From Phycisphaerae bacterium (lineage in GTDB: Bacteria > Planctomycetota > Phycisphaerae > Phycisphaerales > SM1A02), in contig JABJDN010000027.1 of the NCBI GenBank assembly GCA_018665385.1, forward strand, positions 1-10,046: a stretch of 10,046 bases of DNA, read 5' to 3'. Shown here piece after piece: positions 1 to 6,325 of this stretch. Position numbers and translations under genes: made by a program. Positions within the stretch are counted from its first letter, which is position 1; each line of letters begins with the position of its first letter. The notes below the pieces were generated by a model, which was not told the DNA's origin, did not search any database, and was given only the letters and a program-made list of their open reading frames with translations.

Positions 1-70
1 ACTCGCATTGAATAACTCATTTGGTTTTGGTGGTCACAACGTTTCACTTGCATTCGCTGCGTTTACTTGA
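1..70 (+). CDS. fabF: 3-oxoacyl-ACP synthase II (FabF), C-terminal fragment
   Basis: Partial gene entering from the left edge; only the last 22 codons are present, ending in TGA at 68-70. The residues include NNSFGFGGHNVSLAF, which matches the conserved C-terminus of FabF-type condensing enzymes: the SFGFGG(T/H)N loop carries the gatekeeping Phe next to the active site and is followed by a hydrophobic strand. FabF elongates acyl-ACP by decarboxylative condensation with malonyl-ACP in the cytoplasm (type II fatty acid synthesis). The peptide is short but this motif is very characteristic. It cannot separate FabF from a close KAS paralogue such as a polyketide-type ketosynthase. It converges on the pagL-like gene with 14 bp between the stops and no visible terminator hairpin. 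Confidence 0.8.
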   Translation, partial: LALNNSFGFGGHNVSLAFAAFT

Positions 71-84
71 AAATCTACGTTGCA

Positions 85-714
85 CTAAAACGGAAATGAC
101 ATTCCGCCCCATACCATAATGCTGTCGCGACCTGGATTGGTTGCATACGTATTCGCATTTGAGATGTGGTGCCATTTAACACCGGTGATAATCCGATTAT
201 TATTGCCTACGTCAAAGGTGAATCCAACGCCTGCTTGTGGTGTAAAGTTAAATTTTGAGCCACCCGTTGGAACGTTCTCGCTTGTTCGAAGCAAGCCTGC
301 TCCGCCTTCGAGAAACATGGACCATGTGTCTTTGTGTATAAAGTGCCAGCGTAGTTGCAGTGTAAAATTGAATCCGTTTGCGTTTGGCCCATCTTGTTGC
401 ACGTCCATGTAAGCAAAACCAAAGTCTAGACTAAGGTCGTCTTCCATGAAATAGTCAAATTCAACACCGTACGTTTGAAGCGTGTTGTCAGAGTGCTTCA
501 CATCTTTAGCCCACGCCCCTTGAATACTCCAGCGCCATGAATCTTTTGCGCCCCAAGTCATCGGAGAGGCCTCAAGGAGAGTGGCATCAGTTACTTCAGG
601 TTGTTCCTCACTTGGTGCAGGTTGCTCAAGAGAGAGCGTCGTTGCTGCAATAAAATCCAAAGGCTCAATGGCATGAGAAGTAGCGGCAAGTAATAAAGGT
701 AATAATTGGATCAC
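85..714 (-). CDS. PagL-like lipid A 3-O-deacylase / acyloxyacyl hydrolase family barrel
   Basis: A 209-residue outer-membrane protein of the lipid A 3-O-deacylase (PagL-related) family, which removes the 3-linked acyl chain from lipid A. The start is GTG at 714, supported by AGGGAGG five bases upstream. Residues 1-15 form a short signal peptide ending in SHA, followed by a low-complexity Glu/Pro segment to about residue 45. From residue 58 on, alternating beta-strand patterns (WRWSIQGAW, YGVEFDYFM, FTLQLRWHF, GVGFTFDV) fit a small barrel. The signature WHHISNAN lies at 181-188, giving the catalytic-type His183 and Ser185. The third residue, Glu in Pseudomonas PagL, is Asp197 here at the same spacing, within NPGRDS, a variant seen widely in this family. 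The chain ends in FPF, a terminal aromatic typical of Bam-assembled proteins. It lies 16 nt downstream of tRNA-Glu on the same strand. Family assignment is firm; deacylase activity is inferred. Confidence 0.8.
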   Translation of the reverse strand: MIQLLPLLLAATSHAIEPLDFIAATTLSLEQPAPSEEQPEVTDATLLEASPMTWGAKDSWRWSIQGAWAKDVKHSDNTLQTYGVEFDYFMEDDLSLDFGFAYMDVQQDGPNANGFNFTLQLRWHFIHKDTWSMFLEGGAGLLRTSENVPTGGSKFNFTPQAGVGFTFDVGNNNRIITGVKWHHISNANTYATNPGRDSIMVWGGMSFPF

Positions 715-719
715 AGTAG

Positions 720-726
720 CCTCCCT
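720..726 (-). promoter_or_regulatory. Ribosome binding site fixing the GTG start of the PagL-like gene
   Basis: On the minus strand AGGGAGG stands five bases before GTG at 712-714, the best Shine-Dalgarno match in this part of the window. It fixes a non-ATG start that also begins a good signal peptide. It lies in the 16-nt trailer just after the tRNA-Glu 3' end, so tRNA processing would leave an mRNA whose 5' end begins close to this site. Confidence 0.7.
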
Positions 727-730
727 GTAA

Positions 731-804
731 TGATCCCAAGGGGATTCGAACCCCTGTTCCCAGGATGAAAACCTGGTGTCCTGACCTGACTAGACGATGG
801 GACC
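731..804 (-). tRNA. tRNA-Glu (anticodon UUC)
   Basis: Read on the minus strand, this 74-nt sequence folds as a complete cloverleaf. The acceptor stem is GGTCCCA paired with TGGGATC (one G-U pair) and discriminator A. The D stem is GTC/GAC. The anticodon stem is CCAGG/CCTGG around TTTTCAT, giving anticodon TTC for glutamate. The T arm is AGGGG-TTCGAAT-CCCCT. The 3' CCA is not encoded, so it must be added by CCA-adding enzyme. No strong promoter is evident upstream; a TATCAT at 822-817 on the minus strand is a weak -10 candidate. The PagL-like gene follows in the same direction. Confidence 0.97.
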
Positions 805-861
805 TTTAGGCGTGGGATGATACTCTACGCACAACTTGGCTGCTACCTGTATCCTGTAAAA

Positions 862-1578
862 ATGCTACTACGATGTACGATTCTGCTTTTTTGCGCTGTA
901 ATGGGAAGTGGGGTTGCCCCAATTTCAGAAAATGTGCGAATTAGGCTCCAAGGGACCACTGACGGCCTTGATTCACGGGGTGAGGGGTTTGCCGCTCTGA
1001 CAGAACACGTGGCCCTCTGGAATGGTGACGACGCCTCGTTGCCTGCTCCAGATTTGCTTGCCCTTGCGAAGAACGCGTCTGAGTTCAGGGGTGCGTTATT
1101 TAATATTTTTGGTGTGGTAGAACTTTCAACGCAACTTGATACCCCATGGAATGGTATCGCCGAACTTTTTGTGCGGGCAGAGTCGGGAACGTTGTTTGGC
1201 GTGTACCTCGTTGGAGAACAAATTCCTCGTGTTGGAGCAACGCTTCGGGCTCCTGCCGTTTTTTATAAAACGATGGAGATAGCAGGCAGCGATGGGCAAT
1301 TGAGATCGTACCCAACTTTTGTCACTGCGAGCGTTGTTGTTGCTACTCCAGCCCTGCCGGACGTGACACAGAAGATGTTTCTTCTGATTCCAGCACTCTT
1401 GTTCGTTAGCGGAATCTTGTACATCGTTGTTAAAAATAAAAACAAACAACCGCCTCGCAACCGCGAACGAGTGCATTCGTCCGATGTCATAGAAGCAGCG
1501 AAGGAAACGGCTACTCAACTACCTGACAACGCGTCGGACGCTCTTGCGGCGATGTACGAAGAAGATGAACTTATATGA
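862..1578 (+). CDS. Exported membrane-anchored protein of unknown function, upstream of aroB
   Basis: About 238 residues from ATG 862. An in-frame ATG at 817 exists, but it sits 13 bp from the tRNA 5' end and would put 15 mostly uncharged residues before the signal sequence; starting at 862 gives a classic signal peptide (MLLRCTILLFCAVMGSGVA). A soluble region of about 150 residues follows. Its part around residues 78-158 contains beta-rich stretches (GALFNIFGVVEL, GTLFGVYLV, PRVGATLRAPAVFYKTMEI) that could be a small barrel such as an OB-like fold. A transmembrane segment (MFLLIPALLFVSGILYIVV) lies near residues 172-190, followed by a basic stretch (KNKNK, NRER) and an acidic tail, so the C-terminus should be cytoplasmic. 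The function is not recognised. Its stop overlaps the aroB start by ATGA, implying translational coupling. No Shine-Dalgarno precedes either start. Confidence 0.75.
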   Translation: MLLRCTILLFCAVMGSGVAPISENVRIRLQGTTDGLDSRGEGFAALTEHVALWNGDDASLPAPDLLALAKNASEFRGALFNIFGVVELSTQLDTPWNGIAELFVRAESGTLFGVYLVGEQIPRVGATLRAPAVFYKTMEIAGSDGQLRSYPTFVTASVVVATPALPDVTQKMFLLIPALLFVSGILYIVVKNKNKQPPRNRERVHSSDVIEAAKETATQLPDNASDALAAMYEEDELI

Positions 1579-2672
1579 ACACTGTTGACGTACAACTTGG
1601 AGACCGCTCGTATTCAATTCTCATTGGCAGTGGTATTCTTGCATCTGTTGGCGAGATGCTCAAGGAAGTCGTGCCCTCTGAATCGTACTTTTTCGTCATT
1701 GATGCAAACGTCGAGTCGACGCATGGCAAAGTAGCTATGGGCTCGTTGGTTGCTGAGGCTTGCATAGTAGAAGCAATCGAGAAAAATAAAACGGCGCAAA
1801 CTCTTGAAGATATATGGTCTTCTATGATGGCTTCTGGATGCGAGCGAGGCACGCCAGTCGTTACCGTTGGTGGGGGAATAGTAGGGGATGTTGGTGGATT
1901 TGCCGCTTCAACGTACATGCGTGGGGTCCCGTATGTGCAAGTGCCAACTACGTTGCTTGCAATGGTGGACGCTTCTATAGGGGGTAAAACAGGAATAAAT
2001 CTGCCTTTGCCTAACCAATCGGGAATCCTTGGCAAAAATATGGCTGGTGCGTTCTGGCAACCAAGGCTTGTCGTGGCTGATGTGGATGCACTTCAGACCC
2101 TAGACGATCGCCAATTGCGGTGTGGTCTTGCAGAATGCGTGAAACATGCAATGCTAGGACACAACGATTTACTCGATTGGATAAAAAAGCACGTTAGTGC
2201 TATTTTCGCGAGAGATGCCGGCATTTTAGTGGAACTTGTCACACGTTGTGCGGAAATCAAGGCGGATGTGGTCGCTGCAGACGAGCGGGAAGCTGGCTCT
2301 AGAGCCCTGTTAAACCTCGGTCACACCTTTGCACACGCTATTGAGCCATTGCCCGAGCAAGCCCTTTTTCACGGAGAAGCAGTTTCTATTGGTATTTGCG
2401 CTGCCATGTCCTGTTCAGAGGCTATGGGGCTATTCCCAGCCGAGAAGGCAGATCAGTTACGCGAAGTATTTACAACAATTGGCCTTCCTACTCGCTTGCC
2501 GTTGCCCGTCTCAGTTGGTGAACTCATCGCGGGAATGCAAGCAGACAAGAAGACTGTGAACTCGATGCTCCGGCTTATACTTCCAGTAGTGGGCGGAGCC
2601 GAAATTGTGTCGGGTATAGACGAAGGCGTGCTTAGTTTGGCATGGGCATCCGTGGGCGCTTCGGTCTCCTAA
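1575..2672 (+). CDS. aroB: 3-dehydroquinate synthase
   Basis: AroB converts DAHP to 3-dehydroquinate, the second step of the shikimate pathway to aromatic amino acids; it is a cytoplasmic NAD- and divalent-metal-dependent enzyme. The 365 residues match the family length. Visible motifs are the NAD-binding VVTVGGGIVGDVGGFAAS (95-112), VPTTLLAMVDASIGGKTG (123-140), GKNMAGAFWQP (153-163), GLAECVKHAM with metal ligand Glu187, NLGHTFAHAIE with His250, and FHGEAVSIG with His266. All three metal ligands and the active-site lysines (138, 154 and the DKKTV segment) are present, so the enzyme should be active. The loop between GGKTGIN and GKN is about seven residues longer than usual. ATG overlaps the preceding stop by four bases. 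The end is 86 bp before the ParA TTG start, so both may share a transcript. Confidence 0.95.
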   Translation: MNTVDVQLGDRSYSILIGSGILASVGEMLKEVVPSESYFFVIDANVESTHGKVAMGSLVAEACIVEAIEKNKTAQTLEDIWSSMMASGCERGTPVVTVGGGIVGDVGGFAASTYMRGVPYVQVPTTLLAMVDASIGGKTGINLPLPNQSGILGKNMAGAFWQPRLVVADVDALQTLDDRQLRCGLAECVKHAMLGHNDLLDWIKKHVSAIFARDAGILVELVTRCAEIKADVVAADEREAGSRALLNLGHTFAHAIEPLPEQALFHGEAVSIGICAAMSCSEAMGLFPAEKADQLREVFTTIGLPTRLPLPVSVGELIAGMQADKKTVNSMLRLILPVVGGAEIVSGIDEGVLSLAWASVGASVS

Positions 2673-2713
2673 AAGCACGCGACTATCTTCAAGAAAATGC
2701 ACCCTCACTTCCG

Positions 2714-2748
2714 ATAAAGAAAGGTCGGCTCTTTATTGGAGCCAAGAG
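2714..2748 (+). promoter_or_regulatory. Overlapping inverted repeats in the leader of the ParA gene
   Basis: Three short stem-loops that cannot all form together lie between aroB and the ParA start. They are ATAAAGA/TCTTTAT (2714-2720 with 2730-2736, 9-nt loop), GGCTC/GAGCC (2727-2731 with 2739-2743, 7-nt loop) and CTCTT/AAGAG (2729-2733 with 2744-2748, 10-nt loop). The third reaches into the Shine-Dalgarno sequence. None is followed by a U-run, so none is a standard terminator. Stems this short can arise by chance; a regulatory role is only a suggestion. Confidence 0.3.
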
Positions 2749-2752
2749 AGGA
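2746..2752 (+). promoter_or_regulatory. Ribosome binding site for the TTG start of the ParA-type gene
   Basis: GAGAGGA ends six bases before TTG at 2759-2761. This spacing, and the fact that the protein then opens exactly at the first ParA beta strand (MRTFAIVNQKGG), argues against the upstream in-frame ATG at 2642, which would overlap aroB and add 39 residues with no family match. Confidence 0.7.
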
Positions 2753-2758
2753 TGCCCT

Positions 2759-3673
2759 TTGCGTACATTTGCAATTGTTAATCAAAAAGGCGGCTGTGGA
2801 AAGACAACTACGTCTATAAACCTAGCCGCATTATATGCCCGTCGCGGTCTTCGAACGCTTCTTATAGATATGGACCCTCAAGCGCATTGCGCTGCGGGCC
2901 TTGGCGTTCCTGAAGAGCAAATCGAAAAGAACATTGGCGACGCTATGGTTGCTAATCACGACGATTCGCTCGACAAAGAAGAATACCTATGGGAAATTTC
3001 ACGCAACCTGCATCTTGCGCCAAGCACGATGATGCTTACAGCTTTGGAAGCACCAGGTGGCGCGCTTCAAAACATGCCAGACCGAGACAGGCGGCTCAAT
3101 AGCTTGCTGCGCTTGTGGGGTAACGATTTCGATCGTTGTGTTATTGATTGTCCACCGAATATAGGTTTGCTGACATACAACGCTCTACGCGCTGCAACGG
3201 AAACATTAATTCCAGTGGAGACCGGATTCTTCTCTTTGCGTGGTGCGAGAAAGCAACGCAAAACTGTAGATGCTCTCGTTGCTCGAATTGGAAAACCACT
3301 GCCTTGTAGAATTATTCCTTCCATACATAGACCTTCACCACTTGCACGAACACTGTTGCAACGCTTGCAAGAAACGTTTGGCGAAGAGGTTTCACCAACG
3401 GTTATTCGTGATCATGAAACACTACGTGAAGCTGCAAGCTTTGGTCAACCTGTTTGCGAATTTGCTCCAGGTAGCGATGCCGAATCTGATTTTGAAGCGT
3501 TAGTCAATTGGTTAGAAAGTATTCATGAAGAAGAAGCACCTATTGTTGAAGTAGCAAACGGAACTGGCAGCAGAGCTGCTGAACTTGCACTACGTGTCGG
3601 TTCGCAATCTCGTCAAGCAGACATTATTGGTCGTATTCAGCCTAAAGAAGAGAACGATGGCGCCAAGTTCTGA
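2759..3673 (+). CDS. ParA/Soj-family ATPase (deviant Walker A)
   Basis: A 304-residue P-loop ATPase of the ParA/Soj/MinD class, which dimerises on ATP and binds DNA or membrane to position chromosomes or large complexes. The deviant Walker A motif KGGCGKTTT spans residues 10-18 with both the signature Lys10 and Lys15. LLIDMDPQAH (34-43) gives the Asp of Walker A', and CVIDCPPNIG (127-136) gives Walker B Asp130. Soj-like features follow, including VETGFFSLRGARKQ and the IRDHETLREAASFGQPV segment near the C-terminus. The last 50 or so residues form an extra tail beyond the usual ATPase core. The start is TTG, chosen from the ribosome binding site and family N-terminus. No ParB or parS site is visible; instead the next gene overlaps by 17 bp. 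The family is certain, but the cargo (chromosome, chemosensory array, other) is unknown, so parA is not assigned as a symbol. Confidence 0.92.
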   Translation: MRTFAIVNQKGGCGKTTTSINLAALYARRGLRTLLIDMDPQAHCAAGLGVPEEQIEKNIGDAMVANHDDSLDKEEYLWEISRNLHLAPSTMMLTALEAPGGALQNMPDRDRRLNSLLRLWGNDFDRCVIDCPPNIGLLTYNALRAATETLIPVETGFFSLRGARKQRKTVDALVARIGKPLPCRIIPSIHRPSPLARTLLQRLQETFGEEVSPTVIRDHETLREAASFGQPVCEFAPGSDAESDFEALVNWLESIHEEEAPIVEVANGTGSRAAELALRVGSQSRQADIIGRIQPKEENDGAKF

Positions 3674-4841
3674 GCAATATGCCCAACTTGCTGCTCTTTT
3701 TACGACAAGTGAAGAGACAAGCGTTCGCGCAACAATTGAGTTGTTGTTGCCAGCACATTTACCTGTCCAGGGGGGGCTTTGGCTAGTTCCATATGCAGGC
3801 CGGACATGCAATCAAGGGGTATGTATTTTAGTTCGAATGCATGAAGATTCAGTCGATGTTGCGGCAATTGGTACGGGCAATTTCGATATTACTTCTTGCA
3901 AAACTATTGAAGAGGTTATCGAAACAGTAGGCGTTCCAATTTCAAATTGGGTGGTGCAACCACCTGTAGATGCTGACCCAACGTCATTGCTTCATTGCGA
4001 TGCAGATTGCGTCACGTTGCTTTCTGGTGCTGACCAGGCAGCAGTAGTGGGAGCGTACCGTTTGCTAAAAGGACTCATTGCTGCTACAGACAATCCAGAT
4101 ACCATGCCGCCTATGCGGGTGGTTATTGTTGGTGCAGAAGAAAAAACTTCAAACGATGCTGCAAGTAGAATCGTTCAAACCGCTCATCATCAACTTGGCG
4201 TTTCATTGGAAGTCGGGCAACCACTTCCTGCTATGGGCAGTTCTAGCAATGTTATTTCTCAAGTAAGTTTCTCTCGTATTAGTAACGTTGTTGATTTCGT
4301 GGGGCGATTACGAACAGAAGTACAGAAAGTCGAAGTTGAAATCGAAGAAGCACTTCCGTTGACGAGTCGTTTTGATACCCCCGCTGATGAACCAGCAGAG
4401 CAAGTCAAAGTCGCTCCAGAAATAAAAGAAGCACTAGAACAGGCTCCGCCAGTAAAGATCGAACCTGTTTCAGAGGAAGCGGAAACGAAAGCGGATGATT
4501 TTGCTTCGCATATTGATGGTCTGCTTTCAATAACACCTCGTTGCCCAGAGCATGAACACGTTGAACTGGCATTAGATACAAATGGTCAATTGCATGTGCT
4601 TGTACACGCGGAAGATTTTAGGGACGCAGCCATCGTGGCTGGCTGGTCACGCAAGCATCATTCGTTACTCTCTATGGCATGTGGCGGTTTGACCATTGAT
4701 GCCAGTAGCCCAGTTCAACATTTATTTACTGATAATGCAGTTGCAGTTGCAGATTTGCATGGCTCTGGCGTGAAATTGCATTTGTTGACTACTGTTGAAG
4801 TTGCCGGTAATACTGGCCTGTTCAGCACACCGTTAAATTAA
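3657..4841 (+). CDS. ParA partner with a MinD/FlhG-like C-terminal-half domain, unknown function
   Basis: A 394-residue protein with no named family that I recognise. ATG 3657 is preferred because AGAAGAGA precedes it and it begins inside the ParA end (17-bp overlap); the open frame continues upstream to 3585 but only as ParA antiframe. Residues 37-100 form a mixed alpha/beta region (GLWLVPYAG, GVCILVRMH). Residues 112-191 read like the second half of MinD/FlhG ATPases: CDADCVTLLSGADQAAVVGAYRLLKGL, then MRVVIVGA, then a helix of Ala/Arg/Gln residues ending LGVSLEVGQPLPAM. There is no Walker A, so it should not hydrolyse ATP. Residues 221-285 are a charged, Glu/Pro/Ala-rich linker. Residues 286-394 form a compact beta-rich domain (HVELALDTNGQLHVLV). 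The close overlap suggests a stoichiometric partner or regulator of the ParA ATPase. The MinD-like reading is pattern-based inference. Confidence 0.75.
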   Translation: MAPSSEQYAQLAALFTTSEETSVRATIELLLPAHLPVQGGLWLVPYAGRTCNQGVCILVRMHEDSVDVAAIGTGNFDITSCKTIEEVIETVGVPISNWVVQPPVDADPTSLLHCDADCVTLLSGADQAAVVGAYRLLKGLIAATDNPDTMPPMRVVIVGAEEKTSNDAASRIVQTAHHQLGVSLEVGQPLPAMGSSSNVISQVSFSRISNVVDFVGRLRTEVQKVEVEIEEALPLTSRFDTPADEPAEQVKVAPEIKEALEQAPPVKIEPVSEEAETKADDFASHIDGLLSITPRCPEHEHVELALDTNGQLHVLVHAEDFRDAAIVAGWSRKHHSLLSMACGGLTIDASSPVQHLFTDNAVAVADLHGSGVKLHLLTTVEVAGNTGLFSTPLN

Positions 4842-5807
4842 TTACGCGAATACTTTTTGCCACGCTCCGAAGGCAAACGATTCTAGGTCTTCTTCTTCGA
4901 AGCCTGCTTGTTTCAAACCTTCGGCTAAGTGGTGAAGATGGTTGGGGTGCTTCAGGTTTGTCGGCAAAAATTTTGTAGGGAACCCGCCATCAAAATCGCT
5001 ACCCAATGCTACTTGGCGTTTATTGCCTGCGAGGTTGCAAAAATGTAATACATGTTCTACGCAGTCCGCGATAGTAGCTGTCGTTTGAGTTTTTGAAAAT
5101 GTTTTAGATAAGAACTGATTGCATAAATTCAATCCAATAACACCGCCGCTTTCAAAAATGGCTTTGGCTTGCTCATCAAGAAGATGACGCTCAGAATCAT
5201 TGCCAAGGACTGTCCTGCTGTTTGAGTGCGAAGCAACGATTACACCTTTGGCATGTTGAACGAGCCCTTCAAATGATTCGTCAGAAAGATGAGAAGCATC
5301 GTGCACGACTCCTGATTCATCAAACGCCGAAACAACATCAATGCCTTCATCGGTAAGCGGGCCTCCTGTTGCATTGCCACCTGCATATCTTGTTCCTATG
5401 GCCCACGTCAGTCCTGCAAGGCGGAGCCCTTGCGATCTCCACCATGCAACATCTCCTGCATTTCGTATTGGGTCACTGCCTTCCATGAGAATGAGCGTCG
5501 AAAGTGTTTCATCTAGCGTGCATCCGGAATGTTGAATTCTGATGTTGCCTTCACGCTCTAATCGTTTGTAAATTTCTAGTTGCTCGACGCCTGCTTGAAA
5601 TGCAGCATCTACATCGGTACTGTCAACATACCCGCATGGTCCTTTTTTTGGGTACGTGCAAATAGTGCCAAAAATTGTAGCAACGTGGCTTTGCTCAATA
5701 TCGGGAAGGGAAATACACTTTTCCTCAGCAGCGCAGCATTCTTCATACAAATTTCGACCGTGTACTTCAAGATATGCAAGGTCAAGGTGACCGTCGATCC
5801 ATTTCAT
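4842..5807 (-). CDS. Membrane dipeptidase-type hydrolase (peptidase family M19)
   Basis: A 321-residue binuclear zinc dipeptidase of family M19 (renal dipeptidase-like), which cleaves dipeptides including those with a C-terminal D-residue. The expected metal ligands are in order: DGHLDL with His7 and Asp9 at the N-terminus, LILMEGSDP with bridging Glu109, DASHLSD with His173, ASHSN with His194, and GSDFDGG with the catalytic-type Asp near 271. GLRLAGLTWAIGTRYAGG is the usual segment between the Glu and the histidines. No signal peptide or anchor is seen, so despite the family name the enzyme is probably cytoplasmic and may recycle peptides or cell-wall dipeptides. ATG 5807 has AAGGGG about 12 bases upstream. 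Its TAA directly abuts the TAA of the converging ParA partner gene. Confidence 0.93.
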   Translation of the reverse strand: MKWIDGHLDLAYLEVHGRNLYEECCAAEEKCISLPDIEQSHVATIFGTICTYPKKGPCGYVDSTDVDAAFQAGVEQLEIYKRLEREGNIRIQHSGCTLDETLSTLILMEGSDPIRNAGDVAWWRSQGLRLAGLTWAIGTRYAGGNATGGPLTDEGIDVVSAFDESGVVHDASHLSDESFEGLVQHAKGVIVASHSNSRTVLGNDSERHLLDEQAKAIFESGGVIGLNLCNQFLSKTFSKTQTTATIADCVEHVLHFCNLAGNKRQVALGSDFDGGFPTKFLPTNLKHPNHLHHLAEGLKQAGFEEEDLESFAFGAWQKVFA

Positions 5808-5860
5808 ACGACAATCATACCCCTTGTGTACGCAAGAGGCGGGTATCCTGTACCAGTAGC

Positions 5861-6325
5861 ATGGAAGAGCAGGACGATAACAATGTGTGTTTGCCTATAC
5901 GGACGGAGAAAAATCGCCGTCTGTATGCACTGGGCTATGCGCTTGCTGCAATAGCAATTCTTGCAGTCGCTTTTTTCCTGCAGCCATCAGAGAAAGGTAT
6001 TGGTACACATCGACAGTTAGGATTGCCAACATGCGGGTGGATTGTTGCAGCTGATCTGCCATGCCCTACGTGCGGGATGACAACGGCGTGGAGCTATACC
6101 GTGAGAGGCGAAATTCCAACGGCATTCAATACCCAGCCAATGGGGATGATTTTGGCGTTTATTGCGATGGGCATAGCGATTGGCGGTATTTTCGTTGCGA
6201 TAACAGGGTATTCGTTCGCTCCTTTATTTTTTACATTTCCGCCATCAAAACTGTTTATTATTGGAATCACCCTCGCAGGAGCTGCGTGGGGCTATAAAAT
6301 CCTTCTTCACAAAGGATACATATGA
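5861..6325 (+). CDS. DUF2752 family membrane protein
   Basis: A 154-residue integral membrane protein of the DUF2752 family. The diagnostic motif LPCPTCGMTTAW lies at 66-77, matching the family's CP-x-CG-x-T signature; its role is unknown, and the two cysteines (68, 71) suggest metal or redox chemistry. Three membrane segments are apparent: residues 21-40 (LYALGYALAAIAILAVAFFL), about 94-116, and about 130-148. The short acidic N-terminus should be cytoplasmic. ATG 5861 is chosen because the longer frame to 5774 would run into the divergent dipeptidase gene and adds no family-like residues. No Shine-Dalgarno is present. The stop overlaps the following lipoprotein start by ATGA, so this is the first gene of a four-gene envelope cluster. 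Confidence 0.88.
   Translation: MEEQDDNNVCLPIRTEKNRRLYALGYALAAIAILAVAFFLQPSEKGIGTHRQLGLPTCGWIVAADLPCPTCGMTTAWSYTVRGEIPTAFNTQPMGMILAFIAMGIAIGGIFVAITGYSFAPLFFTFPPSKLFIIGITLAGAAWGYKILLHKGYI
6311..6316 (+). promoter_or_regulatory. Ribosome binding site of the first lipoprotein gene
   Basis: AAAGGA lies five bases before ATG 6322, inside the final codons of the DUF2752 gene. It is one of the few clear Shine-Dalgarno sequences here and indicates that the second gene of the cluster can also initiate independently. Confidence 0.6.

Noticed and set aside
1571..2035. A 154-codon open frame antisense to aroB
   Set aside because: It mirrors the strongly conserved aroB coding sequence, is rich in Thr/Pro/Ile as expected of a shadow frame, and has no motif.
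2642..2758. Upstream extension of the ParA gene to ATG 2642
   Set aside because: It would overlap aroB by 31 bp and add 39 residues with no ParA homology, whereas TTG 2759 has a well placed ribosome binding site and gives the canonical family N-terminus.
5580..5954. A 124-codon plus-strand frame antisense to the dipeptidase and running into the DUF2752 gene
   Set aside because: It crosses two well-supported genes and its translation has no recognisable domain.
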